Shown here: in pieces, positions 12,101 to 24,045 of the stretch | Layout of the letters: each line of letters opens with the position of its first letter | Position numbering within the stretch: the first letter of the stretch is position 1 | Assembly: GCA_019925795.1 (NCBI GenBank) | Contig: CM034312.1 | Location: 84,571,528 to 84,635,527, forward strand | From: Dendrobium chrysotoxum | Lineage: Eukaryota; Streptophyta; Magnoliopsida; Asparagales; Orchidaceae | Reading direction: 5' to 3' | Length of the DNA: 64,000 nt | Program-made: the position numbers and the translations under genes | Notes under the pieces: generated by a model | Database searches by the model: none | What the model saw: only the letters and a program-made list of their open reading frames with translations | What the model was told of the DNA's origin: nothing

Positions 12101-15100
12101 TCTGATATTTTTGGAATGAATATGAACTCTAATAAAGTGTTGATCTATCTCAATGTGCTTTGTTCTTGAGTGAAAAACAGGATTATTGGCGAGTGCAATA
12201 GCTGATGTATTGTCACACCTCAGGTCGGTTGGATCAGAAAGACGAATCCTGAAATCCAGAAGAAGTTTTCTAAGCCATATGATATCAGCAGTCGCTGCAG
12301 CCAATGCTCTATATTCGGCCTCTGTTGAAGACCGTGCAACCGTGTGCTGCTTCTTTACACACCAAGAAATGAGTCTGTTGTCAAGATATGTGCAATAACC
12401 TGTGGTGGAGCGACGAGTTTGCTTATCACTTGCCCAGTCTGCATTTGAAAATGAATGAAGAACTAGTGGACCTTTAGAAATGGGTAAACCATAGTTGGAA
12501 GTGCCTTTGATATATCTTAGTAGCTTTTTGAGCATAGACACATGAGTCGAAGTTGGGTTATGCATGTATTGGCAAAGCAAATTGACTGTGTAAGCAAGGT
12601 CAGGCCTTGTAATTGTTAAGTATTGTAGAGATCCTGTTATTTGGCGATAAACATGTGGATCAGATAGTAACTGATATGGATGTGTATTCAGCGGGATTTT
12701 AGTGAAGGTCGGATTCGCCAATGGCTTACATTGTAGTAGACCTGCACTCTTAAGGATCGAATTGGCATATGCAGCTTGTGACATGAAATATGAGTCCTTT
12801 TCTGATTTGATTTGAGTCCCGAGAAAATTTGTGAGTGTACCAAGATGCTTCATAGCGAATTTCTAATTTAAGTGATTAAGCACATGGTTAATCATTGTTG
12901 AATCATTGCCTGTTAGTAGAATATCAACATAGATGATCAAATATATTTGTATTTCATTCTTTTGAAAAGTGAGAATAGATGCATCAGCTTTGCTATGCTG
13001 AAATCCGATTGATTTTAGATGATTAGAGAACATCTTGAACCATTGTCTTGGTGCTTGTTCTTTGCGAAGAAGACAAACATGATTTGGTTGGAGTGTATCT
13101 TCAAAACCTTTTGGTTGAGTCATATAAATTGCCTCATCCAGATCACCGTGTAACAAACTGAAGCAAACAACACTCAGGCAGTTACAAGCTAACCAATCAG
13201 ATAAGCACACATGGATTTTGATAGCTGTCAACCAGCATTCCTAAACTAGATACTAAATTCTAGAATATAACTACCTTTACCAATCACATGCTTACAAGTG
13301 TACTTCTAGAACCATCTATCTTGCATATATAAGTACATGTATTATAACTGACAATGCAATTAATGAAATCATCTTCTTGATTGAATCTTGCAATCATATT
13401 GTCTACATGGTATCAGAGCAAATAGATATATTGTTGTTTTTTGTAAGAATTGAGATGGATAGTAAGTTATGTGATAGTTGTGGAATATGTAAAAGTTGAG
13501 ACAGCCATAACTTACTTTGCAGAGTGGGTAGTATCCTGGAACCAGAGTGAGCAATTGGAATAGCTCTACCGTCTCCAATAGTGACATTGTCTGTACCATT
13601 GTATGGTAATAGTTGCTGAACATTTTCTATAGAGTTTGTCATATGAGAAGACGCACCTGAGTCTAAATACCAGTCGGTATTGAGTCTGAAAGTACTAGAT
13701 GCGCCAAGAGAGGGGGGTGAATTGGTATTTTAAAAATTAAACCTAAATAGGAGTTCTAATTTTTTTTGTATTTTTAAATAACAACTTAATAAGTAGAATG
13801 CGGAAGCTAATAATTCGTTCACAACTACGATATTGGTGACACAATTGCAAATTTCACAATACAAGATCGAGATCATATTTTTCACCAAGCAATTAAAACA
13901 ATAAATAAATGCGTGAAAAGTAAAGTGCGATAAAAACGAAAAAAGCACACCAGAAATTTTTATAGTGGTTCGGTCACTTGACCTACGTCCACTCCCTGGA
14001 GTCCTCCACTCCGGGATTTGCACTACTAAAAGTTGACTCTCCTTTTGCTCCCATAGCAAGGCGGAGAAGCCTTTACAAGACTCACTTTCACCTTCCCCGG
14101 TGTGGCGGAGTACCAGACGCTATGTCACCCTCCTGGTGATGGCAGCGGACCTTCTCCTTTTTCTCTCTCCTGGAGACGGCAGGGTACCTTGAGGATGTTG
14201 ACCTTGAAGCCTCTCTTCTTAGAGAACCTTCTTGAGACTCACCAAAGTCACAGGAGGAGCAAGCGTGCAGCTAGCTCGGAGCAACCGTGTGATCCCCTCA
14301 CACTCCTCCCTCACGCTCAAGCTCACCTTCTCCTTTCTCTCAAAAACCTTGGATCTCTCCAAAAGCTCCCTCTTAAGAGTTCCTTCTTCTGTCAACCACG
14401 GCCTCAACTCTTCTCAATGAATAATTAAAAAGTCCTTTTGAATTAGGCTTCAGAAAACCCTAAAAATTCCAATTTGATGGTTCTGTTCGTACAGTACGAT
14501 CCAATATCATACAGTACGATCAGTTCAAAAATAGTTTCGTCCAGTATGAATGCAGACGAATAGTTCACAAATTTTACGGACATCGTACAGTACGATCTAG
14601 AGATCGTACTGGACGATCATTTTATTTTCAACTGTTCGTACGGGACGATCTATGGGACGAATGAAATTCGTCTCTGTCCATCGTCCTGCATTGTACCATT
14701 CGTACAGTACGATTAGTTCATTTCCGTCCATCGTTCGGTATGATATAAATATCGTCCGGGACAATCAGTACAAAAATTGTGGTTTCGTCTGGTATGATCT
14801 ACGGGACAATCCAAAATCGTCTCTGTCCATCGTACAGTATGATTGACATCGTACAGTACGATCAAATGTAATTAAGAAACCAAGATTTAATTGCCTAATT
14901 ATGGGGGATAATTTTGGCCAGATTTTAAATAATCGTACAATACGATCGGTATCGTACAGTACGATTAGTTCAGAAAATCAAAATTAAAATCTTACCAAAG
15001 TTATTCTGGCGGCTAGGATTTTTGAAAAGAAATCAATCGTACAGTACGATTAGTTCACAAAATTAATCTTTCAGAATTTAGCTGTTAGCCTGAGTATTAA

Positions 15101-18100
15101 TGACATATCGTACAGTACGAATTGCTTTTAAAAAAAATTTCTTGGAAATTTTTTTTTTTCCCTTGTATGTGTGTGCATGGTCACTCCTTTTACATACATG
15201 CTTTTGTGGCAGACTCAACAAAAGAAAAAATTAAAGAAAATAAAAATACAAGTTCTTGTACATCCTATTCTATCCAGTCTTGAGTCTCCAGCAGTCTTGA
15301 GCGGTTTGTATCTTACCTGAAATGTTAGTGCTCACAGAAAAGAATAAACATTTATAATTGTCAAAGAAGAACATATTAATTCAGTAAGTATTATTTGTCA
15401 TCATCAAAATCAAGTGCTCGGGATCCTGGATTGCAACAGAGTCATTGTTGCATTCTTCATAGTGATGTTGTGGAGTGCATTCTTGAGTTGAATGACACTT
15501 GATCTATTTGTTCCCTGTAATCGCCGTTCGATCGTACTACAAATGGCTGAGCAAGAATCTAAGTGAATTATATAAGGAAGAATGGACGGAGATACCGTGG
15601 AGCATATGGTTGCAGCTAAATTCTGGTCTATGAGACTCCATTCAGCGTATTGAGGATTTGAGACGGTGATACCATCTGTTGTTTGTATGAATTGATTAGG
15701 TGGACTAGCTGTAGGAAGCATATAAGTGGAAAATCCATTGGCCTTGAGCAGTTTCAGAATCTGGGATTTCCATATTGAATAATTTTCACTTGAGAGTTGA
15801 TTGGGAACTAAGGTTTTTATATTGAAGATTACAAATTTTAGAAATGCTGGTATAGCGTAGGCTTCTGATCTGATTGCTGCTGAAGAATCGCCAATGTTTG
15901 AAGAAGATGAAACCACCATGGATAGAAGAGGATCTTGGAACCTATGGTTACATTCTGATACCATATAGACAATCTGATTGCAAGATTCAGTCAAGAAGAT
16001 GATTTCATTAATTGCATTGTCAGTTATAATACAAGATAGATGGTTCTAGAAGTACACTTGTAAGCATGTGATTGGTTAAGGTAGTTATATTCTAGAATCT
16101 AGTATCTAGTTTAGGAATGCTGGTTGACAGCTGTCAAAGTCCATGTGTGCTTATTTGATTGGTTAGCTTGTAACTGCCTGAGTGTTGTTTGCTACAGTTC
16201 GTTATTGCTGTTGTTTGCTATTATTTAGAATGGAAAAGAAATCGACACCAGAGACCTACTGCAGAAGTTGTGATTCCTGGAACTCAGTTTCTCCTAGGTC
16301 AGTTTGTTGGACTTCTTGCACCTAGCAATTTTCAACAGGTGCTGTTGGAGAGAAAACAAGAAGGGCGGAACTACCAAGACAGCTGCAGGTTAGGGATCCG
16401 TTGGTGGAAATCTGTAGAAGTCTTTTCCCGTGAACCACTAGGAAGGCAACTCTGTTCTTGAGACTTTGGCCTGCTGGAAAACAGCTCAGTTTGGGCTGGC
16501 TGGTGGTTCCAAGGGCTGGAAACAGCTGCTGTTGGCGGGAAGACACAAAGGCTGGTGGCAATAGTAAAGGCAATGAGAGAATGATGTTGGTGAAGTAGAA
16601 GACTCCACTACAAATCCTCACCCCTCTTCTCTCAAGCTTCAGGGGAAATCCACCCCAAGGAAAAGGATATTTCCCTCCCTCTCAGATTTTCAAATCTGAA
16701 ATCAAATTAAAAAAAAAAACCCTCTCCCAAATGAAATAGGATTTAAAGAAGCAACAAATTATCATTCCTACCCCTATTTAAAAATTAGCAAATAAAATCA
16801 AGAAAATAAAAAGAAAGTAAATAATAAAAAACCTAATTAAAAAAAAAAGGCTTAAAGTTAAAACAAATAAAACCTTATCATTGGACAATTTATTACTTAT
16901 ACTTGATCACTTAATCATAAATGGTATGACATAAACTTGCACTTTGTAGCATGAATATCTTTCTGATACATTGCTTACATACAAGTCTAAATTACTTATA
17001 AAATTACATGAGAAAGACTGCAACATACTTGTTTCCTGAATTAGAAATTGAAGAACTAAGAATTGAGAATCAAACAAGCTTTCTTGCATTAATCATGCTT
17101 AAACCTTATTTTTTATATATATACAATCTATGAAACATTGATTGCTCAAATCATAAAATTTTCTAAATTATAACTTAAAATTTTCAATTAAAATTTTCTT
17201 CAGCATGTCATGTCCATTATCAGAGCATTTGAATGATTTCATTTATTATTTGAATCTTGTTAACTTTGGTTACTTGATAACAAAGGATTGGGTTCAAGTA
17301 CTAACTTTGTGAGCTGTCCTACGATCACTGGCCTCAAGAATTTATTTTTTTATGATTCTTTTTTTGTAGAAGGCATTGATGTCCTAATGTGAACGTAAAA
17401 CTAAATACCATCGTGGATTTTGCACTTGTATATCCATTCATTAGAATAAGATTTAAAAAGATATCTTTCATAATGAGCTACTTGAAATTCGCTGCTCATG
17501 TGTCTCTCTCAAGATTCAAATCTTTTCAGCTCTAGTGCTTTCAAGGAAGATGATCATACTTGAAAAGTGGGACTTACGACTTTGCCCTATAGACAGTGCT
17601 GCCTGCTCGAGAGCATCGTGCCATGACAAGTTTGATTTTTAAAAATGAAGTTGAATTTTTGAAATAATTATAGGATTTTAAAACATTTGCACACATTGTG
17701 AGGCAAACAAATCTAAATTCATTATATTTTAACCCGCAAAGTGTTTTTGGACCTCAAGTTTAGGAGTTTGGTGTATTTGGTTTTAGCACATGTAGGTAAA
17801 TTAATTTCAATGATCTCATGTGTTACACATGCTTTTTCATACATTTGCATGATTCACGAATGCATTCGTGCAATGCACTTGCATATTTCTCACTATACTT
17901 GCACGATGTGCTTGCACGTTTTTTGATCCACCTAAGCTATGCACTTGCATATTTGCACGATATTGGGTGCACTTACACAATGCGTTTGTAGGTTCATCAG
18001 TACATTTGCAATGTACATTCATAAACGTATGGAAAAACTTTCTTCTAGTGATTTGACGTTTCATGCTTTCTTTGTCAAAATGGTTGTGTGACTCGTGACA

Positions 18101-19367
18101 CACAATTGTGCACTACTTTTTTCTTGAAAAATTTTCATTCACAATTGTGCATTTTTGTTCAAAGCGTACTATTAGCTCATAGGATGTTCAAATTATTCAC
18201 GGGATGTGTATGAGCTCCCTTTTTGCTATTAGAATTAATATTTCCTTCATTTAAGGCACTCATACACCCATGATGTGCAATAGGTTTGATCGTTCTGTCT
18301 TGTCTGGAAACCTTTCATATGATTGCAACTGTTTGAGATGTGTGAAGGTTTGATTTGGTAGTTATTCACATGAATGTGCTATCATTGGAGAGTGCTCATG
18401 ATTTAGCATTTTAAGTGTATTAGTTTGCTCGCATTTTGTCTGCTTGTGTGTGTCGCCGATTCGATTTTAAGTGTCATGTGTTGGAATTCCTCACTTTTGT
18501 GTGACTTGCGTTTTGTTCAGATGGGCCTCACAGGAGGTTGCTCTTTCTATTTACAAATAGGAGCTCATTCGAGTTCATTTTCATTTTAAGTTTAGCTCAC
18601 CAAGTACTTTTTTAAGGTTCAAGAGCATTCTTAGTAGCGAGAGGGAGGTCCCGTGCGAAGTTTGTAAGTTCAATATTATTCTTTTTTTTCATTAGCATTT
18701 AATTATTTTTTAGATTTAAGATTTAACTTAACTACATTTAATTTTCAATTTATGTTCAAAAGTTCTTTTTATTTTGTCTTGTTTAGGTTCACTGTTACTA
18801 TAAAATTCAATAACCTCCTAGCATCTCTCCCGCATAGGGGTATTTTCGAGAGTACTAAGTCTTCCCACTATGCTTTAAAAGGTGTGTATGCTTGGTGTCG
18901 TGAAACACTGCGATTGGGGGGTTCTTCTATTCTACCACATTTAAAAAAAGTGCACATAGGTTTTCGTGTCCTCTTCTAAACTTATATTATTTCTCGAACA
19001 CATCTAGAAAGATGCACACTGATACTTATATTTGAATTTTGAATTTTCCTTTTAGTGCTAAAAAAGAGTGCTCAGGGCTTTTCTCTCCATGCTAAGAAAA
19101 GCACTCGCAGATTTTACTCATTGCCCCAAGTGCGATCCCCAAATGCATCGCACTTGGGATATTTAGAGAATTTTAAAGATTTACAAATTTATACGTTAGC
19201 TCATGTAGCAGGGATGACAATGACAGGGTGAGGTGCATCTGCATAATTTTTTTTTTCTTTCTTTCTAGAGAGAGGGGAGAGAAAAGGAGATAGAGTGAGA
19301 GATTGAGAGAGAAAGATGGAGAGAAAGATAAAGGGATGGAGAGGGGTCATGTACAGGCAGGTAAGGG

Positions 19368-19421
<54 letters not shown>

Positions 19422-22400
19422 GGTTTGTCAACAAAGTGGGATTTTCAACTAAAGGGAAACAATTAAAAGGTTGTGGTTTTAACATCATTTTGTTGTCCTA
19501 CCTTTGCATTTATGCTTTCAACGAGAAAAAGTCTGCAATCATTAAATACAATATGGTGATTTGAACTTTTTTTATAGTCACAAGGAGCTTTTTGTCATTT
19601 ATGTTTAAAGTCTTTTTGCAGTCAATTGCTATCAATGTTATGGGCTCTTTTCCCAACTTTAATCTCTTTTGTAACTCTATTTTTCTTTTTCTTTTGTTAT
19701 GTGGACTTAGTCTTAGCTTCCCAGTTGAGCTTGATTAGAGAATAAATTCTGTTAGAGTTTGGCCCGATATAATTAAGTCCAAAAAATGAATTTTTTAAGC
19801 CACAATTTGGGTTTTATTCAACTCTAGCTCAAAGCAAACTTGTATATTGCGCTTGGGTAATACTATTAACCTAACTAAAATGTAATAGGTCCTTTTGAGC
19901 AATGGCAAAGCATAATCATGAATTAGCGGTATAGAAATACTCCAATTATTCTTTTCTGTCATTACCAAATTAGTTCAACTTAGAAGCATATAAATTGTCC
20001 TCCGTGTGCTTGCAGTTAACGGAATGAATTGAAACTAATCTTTCATATTGCCTATCCTTGAAGTATCTAAATTTTACTTTCACATTTACCTCACTTATGA
20101 TATTCATTGCTGATTAATTTGGATTCGGGATCCCGTTAAATGTCCGTTCATTATGGCATACAATGCTTCTGTATCATGACCGTCTTTTATTTCTCTTCTC
20201 ATCATTTTATTTGAGAACTCTTATGACTGTGTTGGAAATTTCAGGGTGTGGACTTTTATGCCATTAACACTGATGCTCAATCTCTATTGAATTCACAAGC
20301 AAAAAATCCGCTGCAAATCGGAGAGCTTTTGACACGTGGCCTTGGTTAGGCTCTCTTGCCTGATGTTAACATTAATCTAAAACCTTACTCATCCAAATGC
20401 GCATTCTAATTAGTGCAATATATCTGAAGTGTTACACAAAATTGAAATTTCGTGAATTTTTTTCTTTGCTGCTTCAACTTGCTAAAATGCATTATACGCC
20501 TACACCAATTTTAATTGAAGTTAAATTAGGCTCAGTGAGTCGGTGTGCATATTAATAAAAAAATCTGCACTTTCTAGTAAAGGCGAAAACTTGTTCAATA
20601 AAACAGGCCAGCATCTAAACTGGATGACTGAAATTAGAATATCTTCATGCTCCTAAAATTAGAATATCTAAAGATTTATTGAATTCAGGGACTGGTGGAA
20701 ATCCTCTTCTTGGAGAGCAAGCTGCTGAGGAATCCAGAGAAGCGATAGCAAATGCTATTAAGGATTCAGATCTTGTCTTTATTACAGCAGGTATGGGTGG
20801 TGGCACAGGGTCTGGTGCCGCACCTGTTGTTGCACAGATATCAAAGGAAGCTGGCTATCTGACTGTTGGAGTGGTTACTTATCCATTTAGCTTTGAGGGC
20901 CGCAAAAGATCATTGCAGGTAAATGCAAACTTCGTATATTATGGTATTTTTTAGGTAGAATACGTATAAAAATCTAGCATCGAATTTGTCCTCATTTATC
21001 AACTTTTTTTTTTATTGAAAGAGATGCTATATGAATTTTTGTCATGTTCGAGCACTAAGTTTTATCAGGTATTTTGCCTTTTTTTTAACTCTTACTGCTT
21101 ATATTTTCACCATTGGTTATTACTGAATGGTAAAAAAAGGAAAGCTGATCTGATTCTGCCCTTTAGAAATCTCAATTTTGTGGCTGGATGAGATGCAACT
21201 CTGCAAAAATCATGCTGATATGCAGCAAATGTTATATAATATATAGTTTTTTAATTATCATTTTAGCCATTCTATTTATTTTTAATCTTCTTCTGCTATA
21301 TGTTTATTCTATTAAAGGCATTTACTTCTACGAAGTTACAATACTTTATGTACTTTCTGATGCTTTGAATCTGATAAACGGATTTGAAGGGAACCTGAGC
21401 CAGCTTGGTTCTTGAATACTTGGATTGAAGTGTTTTGAATACTTGTCCGAAACGAAAACAGAAAGACTAAATGGAATGACCAGCATGGTCTTCTGGATAG
21501 GCTGAAATAGAATAGAATTGATCCGATTCACACTGCTGGATTATCAAATTATTTCTTGAAAAAACGTTCACATTTGTTTCAAATTTTTCCTGATTGTTTC
21601 TTTTGACTTCCACAGCAAAATTGAAAAGTTGAGCATCATCTGCATTAGGCTTATGTGAAATTTTCTCACTTTTAATCATGATCTGGTTTGCTAGAAACCA
21701 ATAAATATGGTTAGCTGATTAATAAATGTCAAAACAGAGAGCAGGTAGCCCTATTTCTCTTTTTTTGCCTGTTTTATTCCTTTTTAGTAGTGGTTTAGTT
21801 AAACTAGTCAATCATCGATTAGTTTTATTATTTTGAGTACCAATAGATGTGGTCAGTTTGGTAAACACATTGCAAGGGGGAGGAGCATTTCTTTCAGGAA
21901 CACAATTCCTGTCTGTCACTTTGGGATATGTTTTAGAATGTTTGAAGCAAGACCAGCTATATTCTACTTCTAAAATGTAGTTTTGTTGATTGTCAGTCAA
22001 AGTATTGGTTGCTAAATACATGTGCCATATTTATCATGGCCCAACCTGAGACTTTCGATTATCACGGTGAGAATAATTAGTCGGATGGTTGTTAATTAGT
22101 TTTATTAATATTATAAATAATCCAATAGTTGCATCTTCTAGAATATAAATGGCTACTAAACCATAAATTTTTGCTCATATTCAAACCATACACAAATCAT
22201 TTCTATTTTATATATCTCAACCGATTGATTAAAACAAAATACATATGGCTTTCTTTGTTTTGGTTGTTCAATCCTCTTCCCTTTATACGATTGGTTCTAT
22301 GGCTCTCATTCCTTCCCCTCCTCTTGGTTGATGCTTTTGCATTCCTTACCTCTCTTTTCCTTATTCATTAGGGTTAATAATTTTACTCCAAGCTTGAAAC

Positions 22401-23992
22401 TCAAGTTTTGAGTCAATTCAAAATCAACATGATAAGTTTTGAGTCGAGTTACAATTCAATTTCCCAACTCAAGCTTTTTCTGAGTCAATTTCAAGCCCAA
22501 CATGGATTGCTTGAAATATGATTTTCTTTATACGCTAAAAAAATTTGAGCTCGGCTCTACTAAATGAGTTTAGTTCCATGTCAATTTTTCAAAATGCAGA
22601 TAAGACATTGCTTGAATATTTTGCCTTTATTTTACAAGAATTTTATAATCTAATTTCAAGTTTTTTTTATAAGCACTAGTCTCTATGGAATTATCGTATA
22701 GTTGCAACAATTTTGTTTTATGAGAAAAATTTGTTGCCTCCAGCTTAAAGCAGATGTTGTGGGTGTGGGTGTGAGGGTGGGGATGAGAAAAAAACCCTGA
22801 TTAAGATCTCTAGTTTTGTCATATCTTGTCATGGACTTTAGTCAACTTAGTCAATAGTGGTAGTTAACCCAACTTGACCAAAGGTTCATTATCGGCAGCT
22901 ATTGTCCAAGGGAATCTTATAAACATATGTTGAGTATTTATCTAAAGGGATAATTTTAAGTCTAGCTTAGCTAATAGAGGGCTATATGCCCTATCAAGTG
23001 CACTTCATAATGCACTGCTCTAAGGTTTTGGGGCCATCAAGGAACATTCGAGTTATGATTGTGATTGTAATTTAATGGTACTATTTTGTGACAAAATCAC
23101 TCTGTTTGTGGGCCCCAAACATAACCATTATTTAGTGGTGCTATTTGGCGTCAAAGTTATCCAGTTTGAGCGCACATGCCATGTTCTTGCTAGCATGAGA
23201 TTTCTTTAGAATAATCAGAGCGATATGCTCGACATGACATTAGCATTTATTAGTAGAGAATAATCTTTAATATCTACCTAGTCAAATTATTGTAGAGTGT
23301 GAATTGTGATTAGTGCTTGAAGTGTTATACATATAATTTTATTTAAATTTTAATAAGAATTGAACTTGAAATAATTAACATTGAGATTTTGGGATATTTT
23401 GAAAATAGTGTCCCCTTTCTGTTGTTATTTGTCGACAACATGGCCATCATCGGTGTTCAAGTCCTGTCAACTCCCATCTTTGGAACACGAAGAACCAAAC
23501 TTAAAATGTGGGATTTCCAACCTTGCCCTATAAGCAAGTTTCCATGCTTGAGATTATCCTGAAAAATAGAAGTTTGAATTTCCATTTGAAAGAAAGTGTG
23601 AATTTTCAAAATTTTCAAAAATAGTTGCTCGTTAATAAATTCTCAAAGACTGTAAATTCAAATTTCTTCTTATTTTCAGTCAGTGCAGCATTCTCAAACT
23701 TTTGTGTTTAGCCATTTAATACGTTTGTTGGAGGACATGCAAATATTTTAACATTGGCAACTTTGTCCTTTAAAGGATATGAATGCTTTTTGGAGCATTT
23801 GCAGAATTCATTTTTATGAAGCATTTTATATATTTTTAGGTACATTTGTGCTATAAAGCCACACATTTTTTGGTGTATTTGCATTATGCTGTTGCACATT
23901 CTTCAGTATGCTTGCACGATATACTTGCAAATATCTCTTTTTTTGTGTTGTTTCTCTTCTCAGTTTATATATATATATAATTTATTAAGAGT

Positions 23993-24045
<53 letters not shown>

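Larger units (their letters stand above)
11701..16223 (-). mobile_element. Ty1/copia LTR retrotransposon, rearranged and inactive
   Basis: Two LTRs (11701-11976 and 15964-16223) in the same orientation enclose minus-strand gag, protease and RT/RNase H pieces. The target duplication TTTAG is at 11696-11700 and 16224-16228. On the minus strand the primer site TGGTATCAG (15963-15955) directly follows the 5' LTR, complementary to initiator tRNA-Met. A polypurine tract TTGAGGGGGAG precedes the 3' LTR at 11976. Integrase and the N-terminal part of RT are missing. Their place holds an inverted copy of the same LTR (13152-13407). A 1.7-kb foreign insertion separates gag from protease. The element sits in FTSZ1 intron 1, antisense to the gene. 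Confidence 0.92.
9440..20244 (+). other. FTSZ1 intron 1, 10.8 kb, transposon-filled
   Basis: Donor CAG|GTTTGC, acceptor TTTCAG|GG. It contains a Tourist MITE (10917), a full-span copia element (11701-16223) and a copy of the three-copy repeat (about 17220-19420). In 9440-10916 and 16229-17200 I see only AT-rich DNA with no assignable feature. Confidence 0.9.

Noticed and set aside
17837..18103. Open frame rich in His and Cys
   Set aside because: It is the translation of a short-word repeat cluster; cysteine/histidine spacing follows the DNA repeat and is not a domain.
19201..19564. Frames with REREREREREREREREREER-like or SLSLSL runs
   Set aside because: Direct product of the (CT)n microsatellite. 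The same applies to the frames at 23992-24451 and 4259-4534.
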